From NCBI GenBank assembly GCA_020444545.1, contig JAHLKT010000002.1, positions 88,870 to 152,869 of the forward strand: a stretch of 64,000 nt of DNA, in the 5' to 3' direction. Below the pieces are notes generated by a model, which worked only from the letters and a program-made list of their open reading frames with translations, had not been told where the DNA came from and searched no databases. Shown here piece after piece: positions 16,562-24,421 of this stretch (position 1 is the stretch's first letter; each line of letters opens with the position of its first letter). Made by a program: the position numbers and the translations under genes. The stretch is from Desulfarculaceae bacterium. Its GTDB lineage: Bacteria; Desulfobacterota; Desulfarculia; Desulfarculales; Desulfarculaceae.

Positions 16562-17326
16562 ATGGGCACCAACGGCAACATCATAGAGCTGGTCGACATC
16601 CACAAGGCCTTCGGCTCGTTCAAGGTGCTCAAGGGCGTGAACCTGAGCATTCCCCAGGGCAAGACCACGGTGATCATCGGGCGCAGCGGCGGCGGCAAGA
16701 GCGTGATGCTCAAGCACATGATCGGCCTGATCAAGCCCGACCAGGGCCAGGTGCTGGTCAAGGGCAATGACATCGTGCGCATGGGCGACCACCAGCTGAA
16801 CCAGGTGCGCCACAGTTTCGGCATGCTCTTTCAGGACGCGGCCCTGTTCGATTCCATGAACGTGATGGACAACGTGGCCTTTCCTCTCCGGGAGCACAGC
16901 AAGCTCTCGGAAAAAGAGATCATGGAAGCGGTGTCCCAAAAGCTGGCCATGGTGGGGCTGCCCGGGGTGGAGGAAAAGCTGCCCAGCGAGCTGAGCGGCG
17001 GCATGCGCAAGCGGGTCGGCCTGGCCAGGGCCATCGCCCTGGAGCCGGAGATCATCCTCTTCGACGAGCCCACCACCGGCCTGGACCCGCCCCTGTCGGC
17101 GGCGATCAACCGCCTGATCAAGGACACCCAGGAGCGCCTGGGCATTACCGCGGTGGTGATCAGCCACGACATCGAGGGGGCCTATGACGTGGGGCACAAC
17201 ATCGCCATGCTCTACCTGGGCGAGATAATCGCCCAGGGCACCCCGGACGAGATCAGAAACAGCGACAACGCGGTGGTGCAGCAGTTCGTGCATGGCCGGG
17301 CCGAAGGGCCCATAGAGGTTATATAA
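16562..17326 (+). CDS. mlaF: Phospholipid ABC transporter ATP-binding protein MlaF
   Basis: 254-residue ABC ATPase. Walker A is G-R-S-G-G-G-K-S at about residues 41-48, the signature L-S-G-G-M-R-K-R near residue 144 (the LSGGM form is usual in MlaF), Walker B I-I-L-F-D-E-P-T-T-G-L-D near 162, and the switch histidine S-H-D near 200. Nine bases after mlaE. No mlaB (STAS) gene accompanies it here. Confidence 0.95.
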   Translation: MGTNGNIIELVDIHKAFGSFKVLKGVNLSIPQGKTTVIIGRSGGGKSVMLKHMIGLIKPDQGQVLVKGNDIVRMGDHQLNQVRHSFGMLFQDAALFDSMNVMDNVAFPLREHSKLSEKEIMEAVSQKLAMVGLPGVEEKLPSELSGGMRKRVGLARAIALEPEIILFDEPTTGLDPPLSAAINRLIKDTQERLGITAVVISHDIEGAYDVGHNIAMLYLGEIIAQGTPDEIRNSDNAVVQQFVHGRAEGPIEVI

Positions 17327-17382
17327 ACCGGCGTCCGGCGCCGGATGGGTTATACTAGGGAGCCGAAGGGACCGGAGGCATC

Positions 17383-18888
17383 ATGGCCGGAGTTTCCACA
17401 GAGGCCAAAGTCGGCATTTTCGTTCTGGTGGGCGTGGCCATCCTCGCCTACATGACTATCCGCCTGGGCGATTTCAAGCTCGGCGGCCCGGAGGGCTATA
17501 AGGTCTACGCCGTTTTCGACCAGGCTTCGGGCCTTAAGAAAATGGCTCCGGTGGAGATGGCCGGCATCCAGATCGGGCAGGTGCAGCAGATCGCCCTGGA
17601 CCGGGGCAAGGCCCGGGTGACCATGCTTATCAGCAAGGACGTGCCCCTGGCCGAGGACGTCACCGCCCTGATCCGCACCCGCGGCGTGTTGGGCGACAAG
17701 TTCATCGCCCTGGAGCCGGGCAGCCCCGGCGCCCCCAAGCTCAAGCAAGGCGAGCAGATCACGCGGGCCGAAGTGCCCACGGACCTGGACCGGGTGATGA
17801 GCCGCATCGGCGAGGTTGCCGACAACATCAAGGACATCACCGATTCGCTCAAGGTCTCCATCGCCTCGCCCGAGTCGGCCCAGAACATCAGCGAGGCCCT
17901 GGCCAATCTCCGGGAGCTCACCGGCAGCCTCAAGACGGTGGTGGCCGACAACCAGCAGCGCCTCAACCGCATCGTGGTCAACATGGACCGCTTCACCGGC
18001 GACCTGAGCGACATCAGCACCCAGAACAAGGCCGCCCTCAACGACACCATCAAGAACTTCCAGGTGGCCAGCCGCCAGATGCAGACCACCATCGCCGCGC
18101 TCACCTCGGTCATGCAAAAGGTGGACAAGGGCGAGGGCACCATCGGCCAGTTGGTCAACAACAAGCAGACCATCGAGGACCTGAACTCCACCCTGGCCTC
18201 GCTCAAGGACGTGAGCAACAAGATCGCCAAGGGCGAAGGCACCATCGGCAAGCTGATCAACGACGACACCACGGTGACCAAGATCGACGACGCCCTGACC
18301 TCCATCAACGACTACCTGGCCCGGGCCGACGCCTGGCGGGTGTTCGTGGAGTATCGCGGCGAGTACATGTTCAAGGAGGAGTCGCTACGTAGCGAGCTGA
18401 ACGTGCGCCTGCAACCCAAGGCGGACAAGTTCTTCCTCATCGGCGTGGTGGACGACCCCCGGGGCAAGCGGGCCGAGACCGACTCCTACAAGACCGTGGA
18501 CCAGGACGGGCATGTCACCACCACCCACTCCAACACGGTCAACTACAACCGCGACGACCTGACCTTCAACGCCCAGTTCGGCAAGCGCTTCTGGGATCTG
18601 GTGCTCCGCGCGGGCATCTTCTCCAGCACCGGCGGCATCGGGGCCGACTACTACCTCTGGGACGACAAAATCCGGCTGACCGCCGAGGCCTTCGAGTGGC
18701 GCATGGACACCGCGCCCCGGGTGCGCTTCTCGGCCAACTACGATTTCTGGAACTACTTCTACATGTCGGCGGGCGTGGACGACATATTCAGCAAGAGCGG
18801 GGACACCAGCTTCTTCCTGGGAGGCGGCATCTACTTCTCGGACGACGACCTGCGCTTCCTGCTGACCAAGGCGCCCACCTCGCCCTAG
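17383..18888 (+). CDS. mlaD: MlaD-type MCE protein with long helical stalk and C-terminal beta-barrel-like domain
   Basis: 501 residues, much longer than the roughly 180-residue enterobacterial MlaD. One membrane anchor lies at about residues 8-26. The MCE domain covers about residues 38-115 (V-Y-A-V-F-D-Q-A-S-G-L onward, with G-V-L-G-D-K-F-I-A-L-E-P-G). A long helical, Asn/Lys-rich stalk runs from about 118 to 310 and includes two near copies of K-G-E-G-T-I-G-(Q/K)-L. From about residue 320 the sequence alternates polar and hydrophobic residues with many aromatics (F-N-A-Q-F-G-K-R-F-W, G-A-D-Y-Y-L-W-D-D), as in outer-membrane beta strands. The same layout is known for MlaD of the diderm Firmicute Veillonella, where one protein bridges both membranes. 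No mlaA, mlaB or mlaC genes are present here, which fits that design. Confidence 0.85.
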   Translation: MAGVSTEAKVGIFVLVGVAILAYMTIRLGDFKLGGPEGYKVYAVFDQASGLKKMAPVEMAGIQIGQVQQIALDRGKARVTMLISKDVPLAEDVTALIRTRGVLGDKFIALEPGSPGAPKLKQGEQITRAEVPTDLDRVMSRIGEVADNIKDITDSLKVSIASPESAQNISEALANLRELTGSLKTVVADNQQRLNRIVVNMDRFTGDLSDISTQNKAALNDTIKNFQVASRQMQTTIAALTSVMQKVDKGEGTIGQLVNNKQTIEDLNSTLASLKDVSNKIAKGEGTIGKLINDDTTVTKIDDALTSINDYLARADAWRVFVEYRGEYMFKEESLRSELNVRLQPKADKFFLIGVVDDPRGKRAETDSYKTVDQDGHVTTTHSNTVNYNRDDLTFNAQFGKRFWDLVLRAGIFSSTGGIGADYYLWDDKIRLTAEAFEWRMDTAPRVRFSANYDFWNYFYMSAGVDDIFSKSGDTSFFLGGGIYFSDDDLRFLLTKAPTSP

Positions 18889-18898
18889 GCCGGAGGTC

Positions 18899-19366
18899 AT
18901 GGCTTTCGATCTGATCATAGCCGCCACCGATTTCTCCCCCGGCGCGGGGGAGGCCTTTGCCCAGGCCCTGGCCCTGGCCAAGCGCCAGGGCGCGCGCCTG
19001 CTCCTGGTCCACGTATTGCCCCCTCTCATGCCGCCCAGCCCGCTGATGGACGAGGTGGCGGTCACCCAGACCACCATGGCCCTGCGCGAGGGCCTGCGCG
19101 CCTCCAGCCTGCAAGAGCTGGAGGCCCTGGCTTCCCAGGCCGAGGAGGTTACACTGGAGACCCGCCTCATCGAAGGCGACCCGGCCCGCGAGCTGGCCGC
19201 CCTGGCCAAAGGGACCGGGGCCGGGCTCCTGGTCCTGGGCCACACCGGGGTCAGCGGCCTGGCCGAGGCGGTGTTCGGCTCGGTGGCCCAGAAGCTGGTG
19301 CGCCGGGCCCCCTGCTCGGTGCTGGTGGCCCGCCCCATGCTCCCAGAGCCCGCATCGGATATGTAA
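18899..19366 (+). CDS. Universal stress protein, UspA family
   Basis: 155 residues, ten bases after mlaD. The N-terminus A-F-D-L-I-I-A-A-T-D-F-S-P-G-A-G-E-A-F and the C-terminal ATP-binding motif G-H-T-G-V-S-G-L-A-E-A-V-F-G-S-V-A-Q (the G-x2-G-x9-G-S pattern of ATP-binding Usp) are clear, followed by A-P-C-S-V-L-V-A-R. Likely a nucleotide-binding stress protein in the cytoplasm. Cotranscription with mla is likely from the spacing. Its exact role is unknown. Confidence 0.9.
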   Translation: MAFDLIIAATDFSPGAGEAFAQALALAKRQGARLLLVHVLPPLMPPSPLMDEVAVTQTTMALREGLRASSLQELEALASQAEEVTLETRLIEGDPARELAALAKGTGAGLLVLGHTGVSGLAEAVFGSVAQKLVRRAPCSVLVARPMLPEPASDM

Positions 19367-19452
19367 CCAGCGAAAATCCCTCCGATGGTTTATAGTTAGG
19401 GCAGGAGAATCTTCAACCGGGCGGCCGATGGCCGGCCCGCGGATTATTGGAT

Positions 19453-20520
19453 ATGCGCGAATTTCTGGCAGCTGTGTGTGAACATCTGGCCTCGGGCTCG
19501 AATTTGTGCCTGGCCACCATTGTCGAGGCGACCGGATCGGCTCCCCGCTCGCGGGGCAGCCAGTTTTTCGTTTATGACTCTGGATTTTACGGCACCATCG
19601 GCGGCGGACGCTTCGAGGCGGACATCATCGCCCAGGCCCGTGCCTGCCTGAGCCAGGGGAGGGCCGATCTGGCCCACCATCGCTTGCAGGGCAAGGACGT
19701 GGCCGACATGGAGATGATCTGCGGCGGCGACGTCAGCGTGTACCTGGAGCCCCTGACCGCGGGCGACCAGGAGGCCCTGGCCATCTACCGGGCCGCGGCC
19801 TCGGCGGCGGCGCGGGGGCGGCGCAGCCTGCTGGCCACCCTGGTGGCTCCGGGGCCCATGGACGCGGTGGGCGGGCGCAAGCTCCTGTTGGGCGCGGACG
19901 GCGGCGCGGTGGGCTCCCTGGGCGACAACGGGTTGGTCCCGGCCCTGGGCCAAGAGCTGGAGCGCCTGAGCGGGGCCGACGGCCCCCAACTCTGGCTGAG
20001 CCCGGAGGTCCCGGCCCAGCGGCTGCTCCTGGAGCCCATCATCGAGCGGCCCACGGTGTACATCTTCGGCGGCGGGCATGTGAGCCAGAAGCTGGCCCCC
20101 CTGGTGTCCATGGCGGGCTTCAGCCTGGTGGTGGCCGACGACCGGCCCGAGTGGGCCAACCGGCAGCGCTTCCCCCAGGCGGCGGAGATATGGAACGATC
20201 CCCTGGACGCGGTCCTGGCGGATCACGAGCTGGGCTCCGAGGCCTACGTGGTCATCGTCACCCGGGGCCACCTCTACGACAAGGAGGTCCTGGGCCAGGC
20301 CCTGAGGCACAAGGCGGCCTACGTGGGCATGATCGGCAGCCGCCGCAAGCGCGAGATGATCTACCGGGCCCTGGCCGAGGAGGGCGTGTCGTCCGAGACC
20401 CTGGCCTGGGTGCACTCACCCATCGGATTGGACATCGGGGCCGAGACCCCGGAGGAGATAGCCATCAGCATCATCGCCGAGCTGGTGGCGGTGCGGGCCG
20501 GCAAGAGCGCCGGACGCTAA
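19453..20520 (+). CDS. XdhC/CoxF family molybdenum-enzyme maturation protein
   Basis: 355 residues from ATG 19453; a TTG two codons earlier is possible, and no strong ribosome site decides it. The N-terminal XdhC/CoxI domain shows V-E-A-T-G-S-A-P-R-S-R-G-S-Q and G-T-I-G-G-G-R-F-E. The C-terminal XdhC Rossmann domain shows I-F-G-G-G-H-V-S-Q near residue 200 and V-I-V-T-R-G-H, with G-M-I-G-S-R-R-K near 291. XdhC-type proteins bind molybdenum cofactor and help sulfurate and insert it into xanthine-dehydrogenase-family enzymes. No such enzyme is in the window, so its client must lie elsewhere. Confidence 0.87.
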   Translation: MREFLAAVCEHLASGSNLCLATIVEATGSAPRSRGSQFFVYDSGFYGTIGGGRFEADIIAQARACLSQGRADLAHHRLQGKDVADMEMICGGDVSVYLEPLTAGDQEALAIYRAAASAAARGRRSLLATLVAPGPMDAVGGRKLLLGADGGAVGSLGDNGLVPALGQELERLSGADGPQLWLSPEVPAQRLLLEPIIERPTVYIFGGGHVSQKLAPLVSMAGFSLVVADDRPEWANRQRFPQAAEIWNDPLDAVLADHELGSEAYVVIVTRGHLYDKEVLGQALRHKAAYVGMIGSRRKREMIYRALAEEGVSSETLAWVHSPIGLDIGAETPEEIAISIIAELVAVRAGKSAGR

Positions 20521-20541
20521 CGGCGCAAGAGGAGACAGACG

Positions 20542-20964
20542 ATGCGGCAAGGTGTGTGGTTCATTCTATTGGCCATAGCCTTGATAGCCGGCTGCGCTCA
20601 TGAGGCGGCCGAGGAAATGGCCAAGGTGCAGGTGGGCATGACCCCCAAGCAGGTGGAGGCCAAACTGGGCCAGCCCGAGGCCGTCAAGCGAGTGCGCTTT
20701 CCGGGCCACCAGCGAGATTATCTGGTATTGCAGTACGAGCTAATCCCCCAGTCCCAGGTATGCCTAAGCGAAGGCACCGGCCGGGTGCTCACCGGCATGT
20801 TCACCCTGGGCCTGAGCGAGGTGGCCTGGACCAATGCCAAGGCCACGCCGCACTGGGTGTACTTTCTGGACAACAAGATGGTTTACTTCTCCGAGGCGGT
20901 GGATTGCGAAAAGACCGGATGCCGCACTTGGCTGGATATAAGAGACAAGAATTACACGCGCTGA
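20542..20964 (+). CDS. Small lipoprotein, SmpA/OmlA(BamE)-like fold
   Basis: 140 residues with a lipoprotein signal (lipobox L-I-A-G-C, cysteine at residue 18). The mature part starts with a helix and the motif V-Q-V-G-M-T-P-K-Q-V-E-A-K-L-G-Q-P, the classic SmpA/OmlA helix-loop found in BamE and related envelope lipoproteins. Two extra cysteines (C-E-K-T-G-C) near the C-terminus could pair. Sits between xdhC and the helicase gene. Whether it belongs to the Bam complex is not shown, so I leave the symbol empty. Confidence 0.72.
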   Translation: MRQGVWFILLAIALIAGCAHEAAEEMAKVQVGMTPKQVEAKLGQPEAVKRVRFPGHQRDYLVLQYELIPQSQVCLSEGTGRVLTGMFTLGLSEVAWTNAKATPHWVYFLDNKMVYFSEAVDCEKTGCRTWLDIRDKNYTR

Positions 20965-21000
20965 TAGCGCCACCGTCACGGATTGGAATTATTGACAAAT

Positions 21001-22410
21001 ATGATCAAGGACGAAAGCCCCGCAAAGCAGACCCAACCCCAGGAGCCCCGCACCCCCGAGGCCCCGGTGGGCACCCCCTTTTCCGACTTCGACCTGCCCC
21101 CCGAGCTGCTCAAGGGCCTGTCCGATTCGGGTTATGAACGCTGCACCCTGATCCAGGAGAAAGCCATTCCCCTGGGCCTGGAAGGCAGGGATGTGGCCGG
21201 CGAGGCCAAGACCGGCACCGGCAAGACCGCGGCCTTCCTGGTGCCCATCTTCGCCCACCTGGCCCGCGACAAAGAGCGCAAGCCCGGCGAAATCAGCGTG
21301 CTCATCGTTTCGCCCACCCGCGAGCTGGCCCTGCAGATTTTGCAGGACGCCCAGGCCATCGGGCGGCACATGGACCTGAAGATGCTGGCCGTGTTCGGCG
21401 GGGTGGACTACAAGAAGCAAGCCGACGCCCTGCGCGAGGGGGTTGATCTGGTGGCGGCCACGCCCGGCCGGCTCATCGACTACATGAAGCAGCGCATCCT
21501 GGACTACCGCAAGGTCAAGTTCCTGGTCATCGACGAGGCGGACCGCCTGTTCGACATGGGCTTCGTGGACGACCTGCGCTGGGTTCTCCGCCGCCTGCCC
21601 AAGTACGACCAGCGCCAGACCATGCTCTTCTCGGCCACCCTGGGCTGGCGGGTGATGGAGCTCACCTACGAGTACATGAACCCGGTGGCCAAGATCTCGG
21701 TGGTCTCCAACACCAAGACGGTCAGCCAAGTGACCCAGGAGATGTACCACTGCTCGGCCTATGAGAAGCTCAACCTGCTTCTGGGCCTCCTCAAAAAAGA
21801 GGACTGGGAGCGGGTGATGATCTTCACCAACACCAAGCGGGTGGTGGACATGCTGACCTTCAAGCTGAAGGCCCACGGCCTGCCCGCCGAGGGCATCAGC
21901 GGGGACATCACCCAGCCCAAGCGCCTCAAGCTCATGGAGGCCTTCAAGAAGGGCGAGCTCAAGATCCTGGTGGCCACCAACGTGGCCGCCCGCGGCCTGC
22001 ACATCGACAACGTGAGCCACGTGATCAACTACGACGTGCCCGCCGATCCCGAGGACTACGTGCACCGCATCGGGCGCACGGCCCGGGCCGGCGCGGTGGG
22101 CAAGGCCATCACCATCTGCTGCGACGAATACGCCACCCATCTTCCCTACGTGGAGGAGTATCTCGGTGACAAGATTCCCGTGGTATTCGCCGAGGAAGAC
22201 ATGTTCCTGCCCGACGACACCCCGGCCTACCGGCGGCCTCCCCGCCGCAATGACGGGCGCGGCCGCCCCGGCGGCGGCGGGGGAGGGGGCCGTGGCCGGA
22301 GCCGCTCCGGCGGCGGCGGCAAGCCTTCTGGCGGCCAGCGCCGCGGCCGGAGCTCCGGCCGGGGCAGGGGCGGCGGCAAGTCCTCCGGCGGCGGGGGCAG
22401 GAGCTCCTGA
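21001..22410 (+). CDS. DEAD-box ATP-dependent RNA helicase with Gly/Arg-rich C-terminal tail
   Basis: 469 residues from ATG 21001; an upstream TTG at 20983 is less likely. It has F-S-D-F-D-L as the start of the Q-motif region, Walker A A-K-T-G-T-G-K-T near residue 69, P-T-R-E-L-A near 110, V-I-D-E-A-D-R near 175 (DEAD), S-A-T near 213, and H-R-I-G-R-T-A-R near 356. Residues about 412-469 are almost only Gly, Arg, Ser, Pro and Lys, an RGG-like RNA-binding low-complexity tail. RhlB/RhlE/CsdA-type helicases with such tails act in RNA decay, ribosome assembly or cold adaptation. The subgroup cannot be fixed. Confidence 0.93.
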   Translation: MIKDESPAKQTQPQEPRTPEAPVGTPFSDFDLPPELLKGLSDSGYERCTLIQEKAIPLGLEGRDVAGEAKTGTGKTAAFLVPIFAHLARDKERKPGEISVLIVSPTRELALQILQDAQAIGRHMDLKMLAVFGGVDYKKQADALREGVDLVAATPGRLIDYMKQRILDYRKVKFLVIDEADRLFDMGFVDDLRWVLRRLPKYDQRQTMLFSATLGWRVMELTYEYMNPVAKISVVSNTKTVSQVTQEMYHCSAYEKLNLLLGLLKKEDWERVMIFTNTKRVVDMLTFKLKAHGLPAEGISGDITQPKRLKLMEAFKKGELKILVATNVAARGLHIDNVSHVINYDVPADPEDYVHRIGRTARAGAVGKAITICCDEYATHLPYVEEYLGDKIPVVFAEEDMFLPDDTPAYRRPPRRNDGRGRPGGGGGGGRGRSRSGGGGKPSGGQRRGRSSGRGRGGGKSSGGGGRSS

Positions 22411-22445
22411 TCCCCGCCGGACGGCCATGAACATGGGGGGCGGGC

Positions 22446-23435
22446 ATGGCGCCTAGGGCCGCCGCTCCCAGCCGGGCCCAGCGCCTGACGGGCCTGGCCG
22501 TGCTCATTGCCTTGGCCTTGGTGGCCCTGGGGGTGCTATACACTCAGGGCCGCTACGACCCGGCCTCCTGGGGCTGGGGCTCGGCCGCGCCCGGCGGCGA
22601 CGCCGGTCCCCTGGCCGCCCTGGCCGTGCCCGGCCTGGAGCCCCGCGAGGCGGGCGCTTCCTTTGACCCGGCCACCCTCTCCGACAAGATCGACGGCAAG
22701 GCCGAGCTTTACCTGGCCGCCGGGTTCCAGCGCCTCTACACCCGGCGCTACGCCCTGAAGGGCAACCCGGCCGCCTGGCTGGAGCTGATGCTCTACCGCA
22801 TGAAAGACCCCCGCGCCGCCTTCAGCGTGTTCAGCAACCAGCGCCGCCCCGGACCCACCCCGCCCGGCCTGGGGCCCAACGCCTACGCCACCAGCAACGC
22901 CCTGTATTTGGCCGACGGCCCCTGGTATCTGGAGGCCGTGGCCTCGGCCCCGGACGCCGGGCTCATCAAGGGCCTGGACGCGGCGGCGCGGGCCATCGTG
23001 GCCGCCCTGCCCAAGGACCAGGCCGCCGCCGTGCCCGGCGAGGCGGCGCTCTTCCCGCCCCAGGGCCTCAAGCCCGGCTCGGTGGTGCTCCTGGCCAAGG
23101 ACGCCTTTGGCATGGCCGGGCTGAACCAGATATTCATCGCCTCCTATCCCCAGGGAGCGCCCGAGCGCATCGCCTGGCTGGCCCGACGGGCCGGCCCCGA
23201 GGCGGCGGAGCAGGAGGCGGCCGCCTATGCCCGCTTCCTGGAGACCAACGGCGGGCGCATGGCCCCGGCCCCCAGAGCGATTCGCGGCGCGCGCCTCACC
23301 GAGCTCTTGGGCGTGTGGGAGCTGGTGTGGCCCCAGGGGTCGTATGTGGCCGGGGTGCGCGGGGCCGAGAGCCAGGAGGCCACCCTGGAGCTGGCCATGC
23401 GCCTGCATAAGCGCCTGAGCGAGGTGAAGCCGTGA
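22446..23435 (+). CDS. DUF6599-type membrane-anchored protein
   Basis: 329 residues with one N-terminal hydrophobic segment at about residues 15-35, then a probably periplasmic domain. Landmarks (A-E-L-Y-L-A-A-G-F, M-L-Y-R-M-K-D-P-R-A-A-F-S-V-F-S near residue 120) fit the DUF6599 group, which I recall as a companion of DUF362 and polyferredoxin genes in deltaproteobacteria. Its stop overlaps the start of the DUF362 gene by four bases. Function unknown. The context suggests a role in a membrane electron-transfer complex. Confidence 0.65.
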   Translation: MAPRAAAPSRAQRLTGLAVLIALALVALGVLYTQGRYDPASWGWGSAAPGGDAGPLAALAVPGLEPREAGASFDPATLSDKIDGKAELYLAAGFQRLYTRRYALKGNPAAWLELMLYRMKDPRAAFSVFSNQRRPGPTPPGLGPNAYATSNALYLADGPWYLEAVASAPDAGLIKGLDAAARAIVAALPKDQAAAVPGEAALFPPQGLKPGSVVLLAKDAFGMAGLNQIFIASYPQGAPERIAWLARRAGPEAAEQEAAAYARFLETNGGRMAPAPRAIRGARLTELLGVWELVWPQGSYVAGVRGAESQEATLELAMRLHKRLSEVKP

Positions 23436-24421
23436 GCGGCCAGGGCAAGGATCTTGACCGCCGCGAGTTCATTGGGCGCGCGGCCAAGGCGGGCCTGGGC
23501 GTGGCCGCTGTGGGGGCTTTGGCCTGGTGGGGCTATGACGGCAAAGGCCCGGACGCCACCAGCGGCGCGGCCCCCTCGGTGAAGCTGCCCTCCTATGCCG
23601 TGAGAGGCCGTGAGAGGCGCCTGGCCATCGTCAAAAGCAGCCACCGGGTTCCCGCCCTGCGGGCCGGCCTGGAGGCGCTGGGCGGCCTGGGAGCCTTCGT
23701 GGGCGCGGGGCAGCGGGTGCTAATCAAAGTCAACGCGGCCTTTGCCAGCCCCCCGGCGCTCTGCGCCACCTCCAACCCCGAGCTGGTGGCCGAGCTGGTG
23801 CGCCTGTGCAAAAAGGCCGGGGCTCGGGAAGTCATCGTCACTGACAACCCCATCAACGACCCGGCCTCCTGCTTTGAGCTTTCGGGCATCGGCCCGGCCG
23901 CCCGGGCCGCCGGGGCGCGGGTGATGCTGCCCCATCCGGCTGCCTTCGCGTCCTACAGCCTGCCCGGCGGGCGGCTCATCCAGAACTGGCCCCTGCTCTG
24001 GGGGCCGCTGGAGGGGGTGGACCGTGTCATCGGCCTGGCCCCGGTCAAGGACCACCACCGCTCCCAGGCCTCGGCCACCATGAAAAACTGGTACGGCCTG
24101 CTGGGAGGCCGCCGCAACGTGTTTCACCAGGACATCAACGGCATTATCTCCGAGCTGGGGCGCATGGTGACCCCCAGCCTGGTCATCGCCGACGGGGTGG
24201 TCTCCCTGGCCCGCAACGGCCCCACCGGAGGCTCCCTGGAGGACCTGAAGCCCACGGGCACCATGATCTTGGGTACCGACCAGGTGGCCGTGGACAGCGT
24301 GGCCGTGGGCCTGCTGGGCCTCAGCCCCTCGCAGGTGGCCTGGCTGGGCCTGGCCCAAAAGGCCGGGGTGGGCACGACCGATTACCAAGCGCTCAAGCCG
24401 CGCCTGGTGGAGCTGGGCTGA
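23432..24421 (+). CDS. Tat-exported DUF362 domain protein
   Basis: 329 residues with a twin-arginine signal, D-R-R-E-F-I-G-R-A at about residues 9-17, followed by a hydrophobic stretch. The DUF362 core is visible: V-L-I-K-V-N-A-A-F-A near residue 90, E-V-I-V-T-D-N-P near 130, L-A-P-V-K-D-H-H-R-S-Q near 201, and N-W-Y-G-L-L-G-G-R near 218. Tat export suggests a folded, possibly cofactor-bearing periplasmic protein. GTG start overlapping the DUF6599 stop; its last base is the first base of the next gene. The biochemical role of DUF362 is not established. Confidence 0.85.
   Translation: MSGQGKDLDRREFIGRAAKAGLGVAAVGALAWWGYDGKGPDATSGAAPSVKLPSYAVRGRERRLAIVKSSHRVPALRAGLEALGGLGAFVGAGQRVLIKVNAAFASPPALCATSNPELVAELVRLCKKAGAREVIVTDNPINDPASCFELSGIGPAARAAGARVMLPHPAAFASYSLPGGRLIQNWPLLWGPLEGVDRVIGLAPVKDHHRSQASATMKNWYGLLGGRRNVFHQDINGIISELGRMVTPSLVIADGVVSLARNGPTGGSLEDLKPTGTMILGTDQVAVDSVAVGLLGLSPSQVAWLGLAQKAGVGTTDYQALKPRLVELG

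Noticed and set aside
20989..22434. A 481-codon minus-strand frame over the helicase
   Set aside because: Antisense shadow with Ala/Gly/His-rich composition; helicase motifs are on the plus strand.
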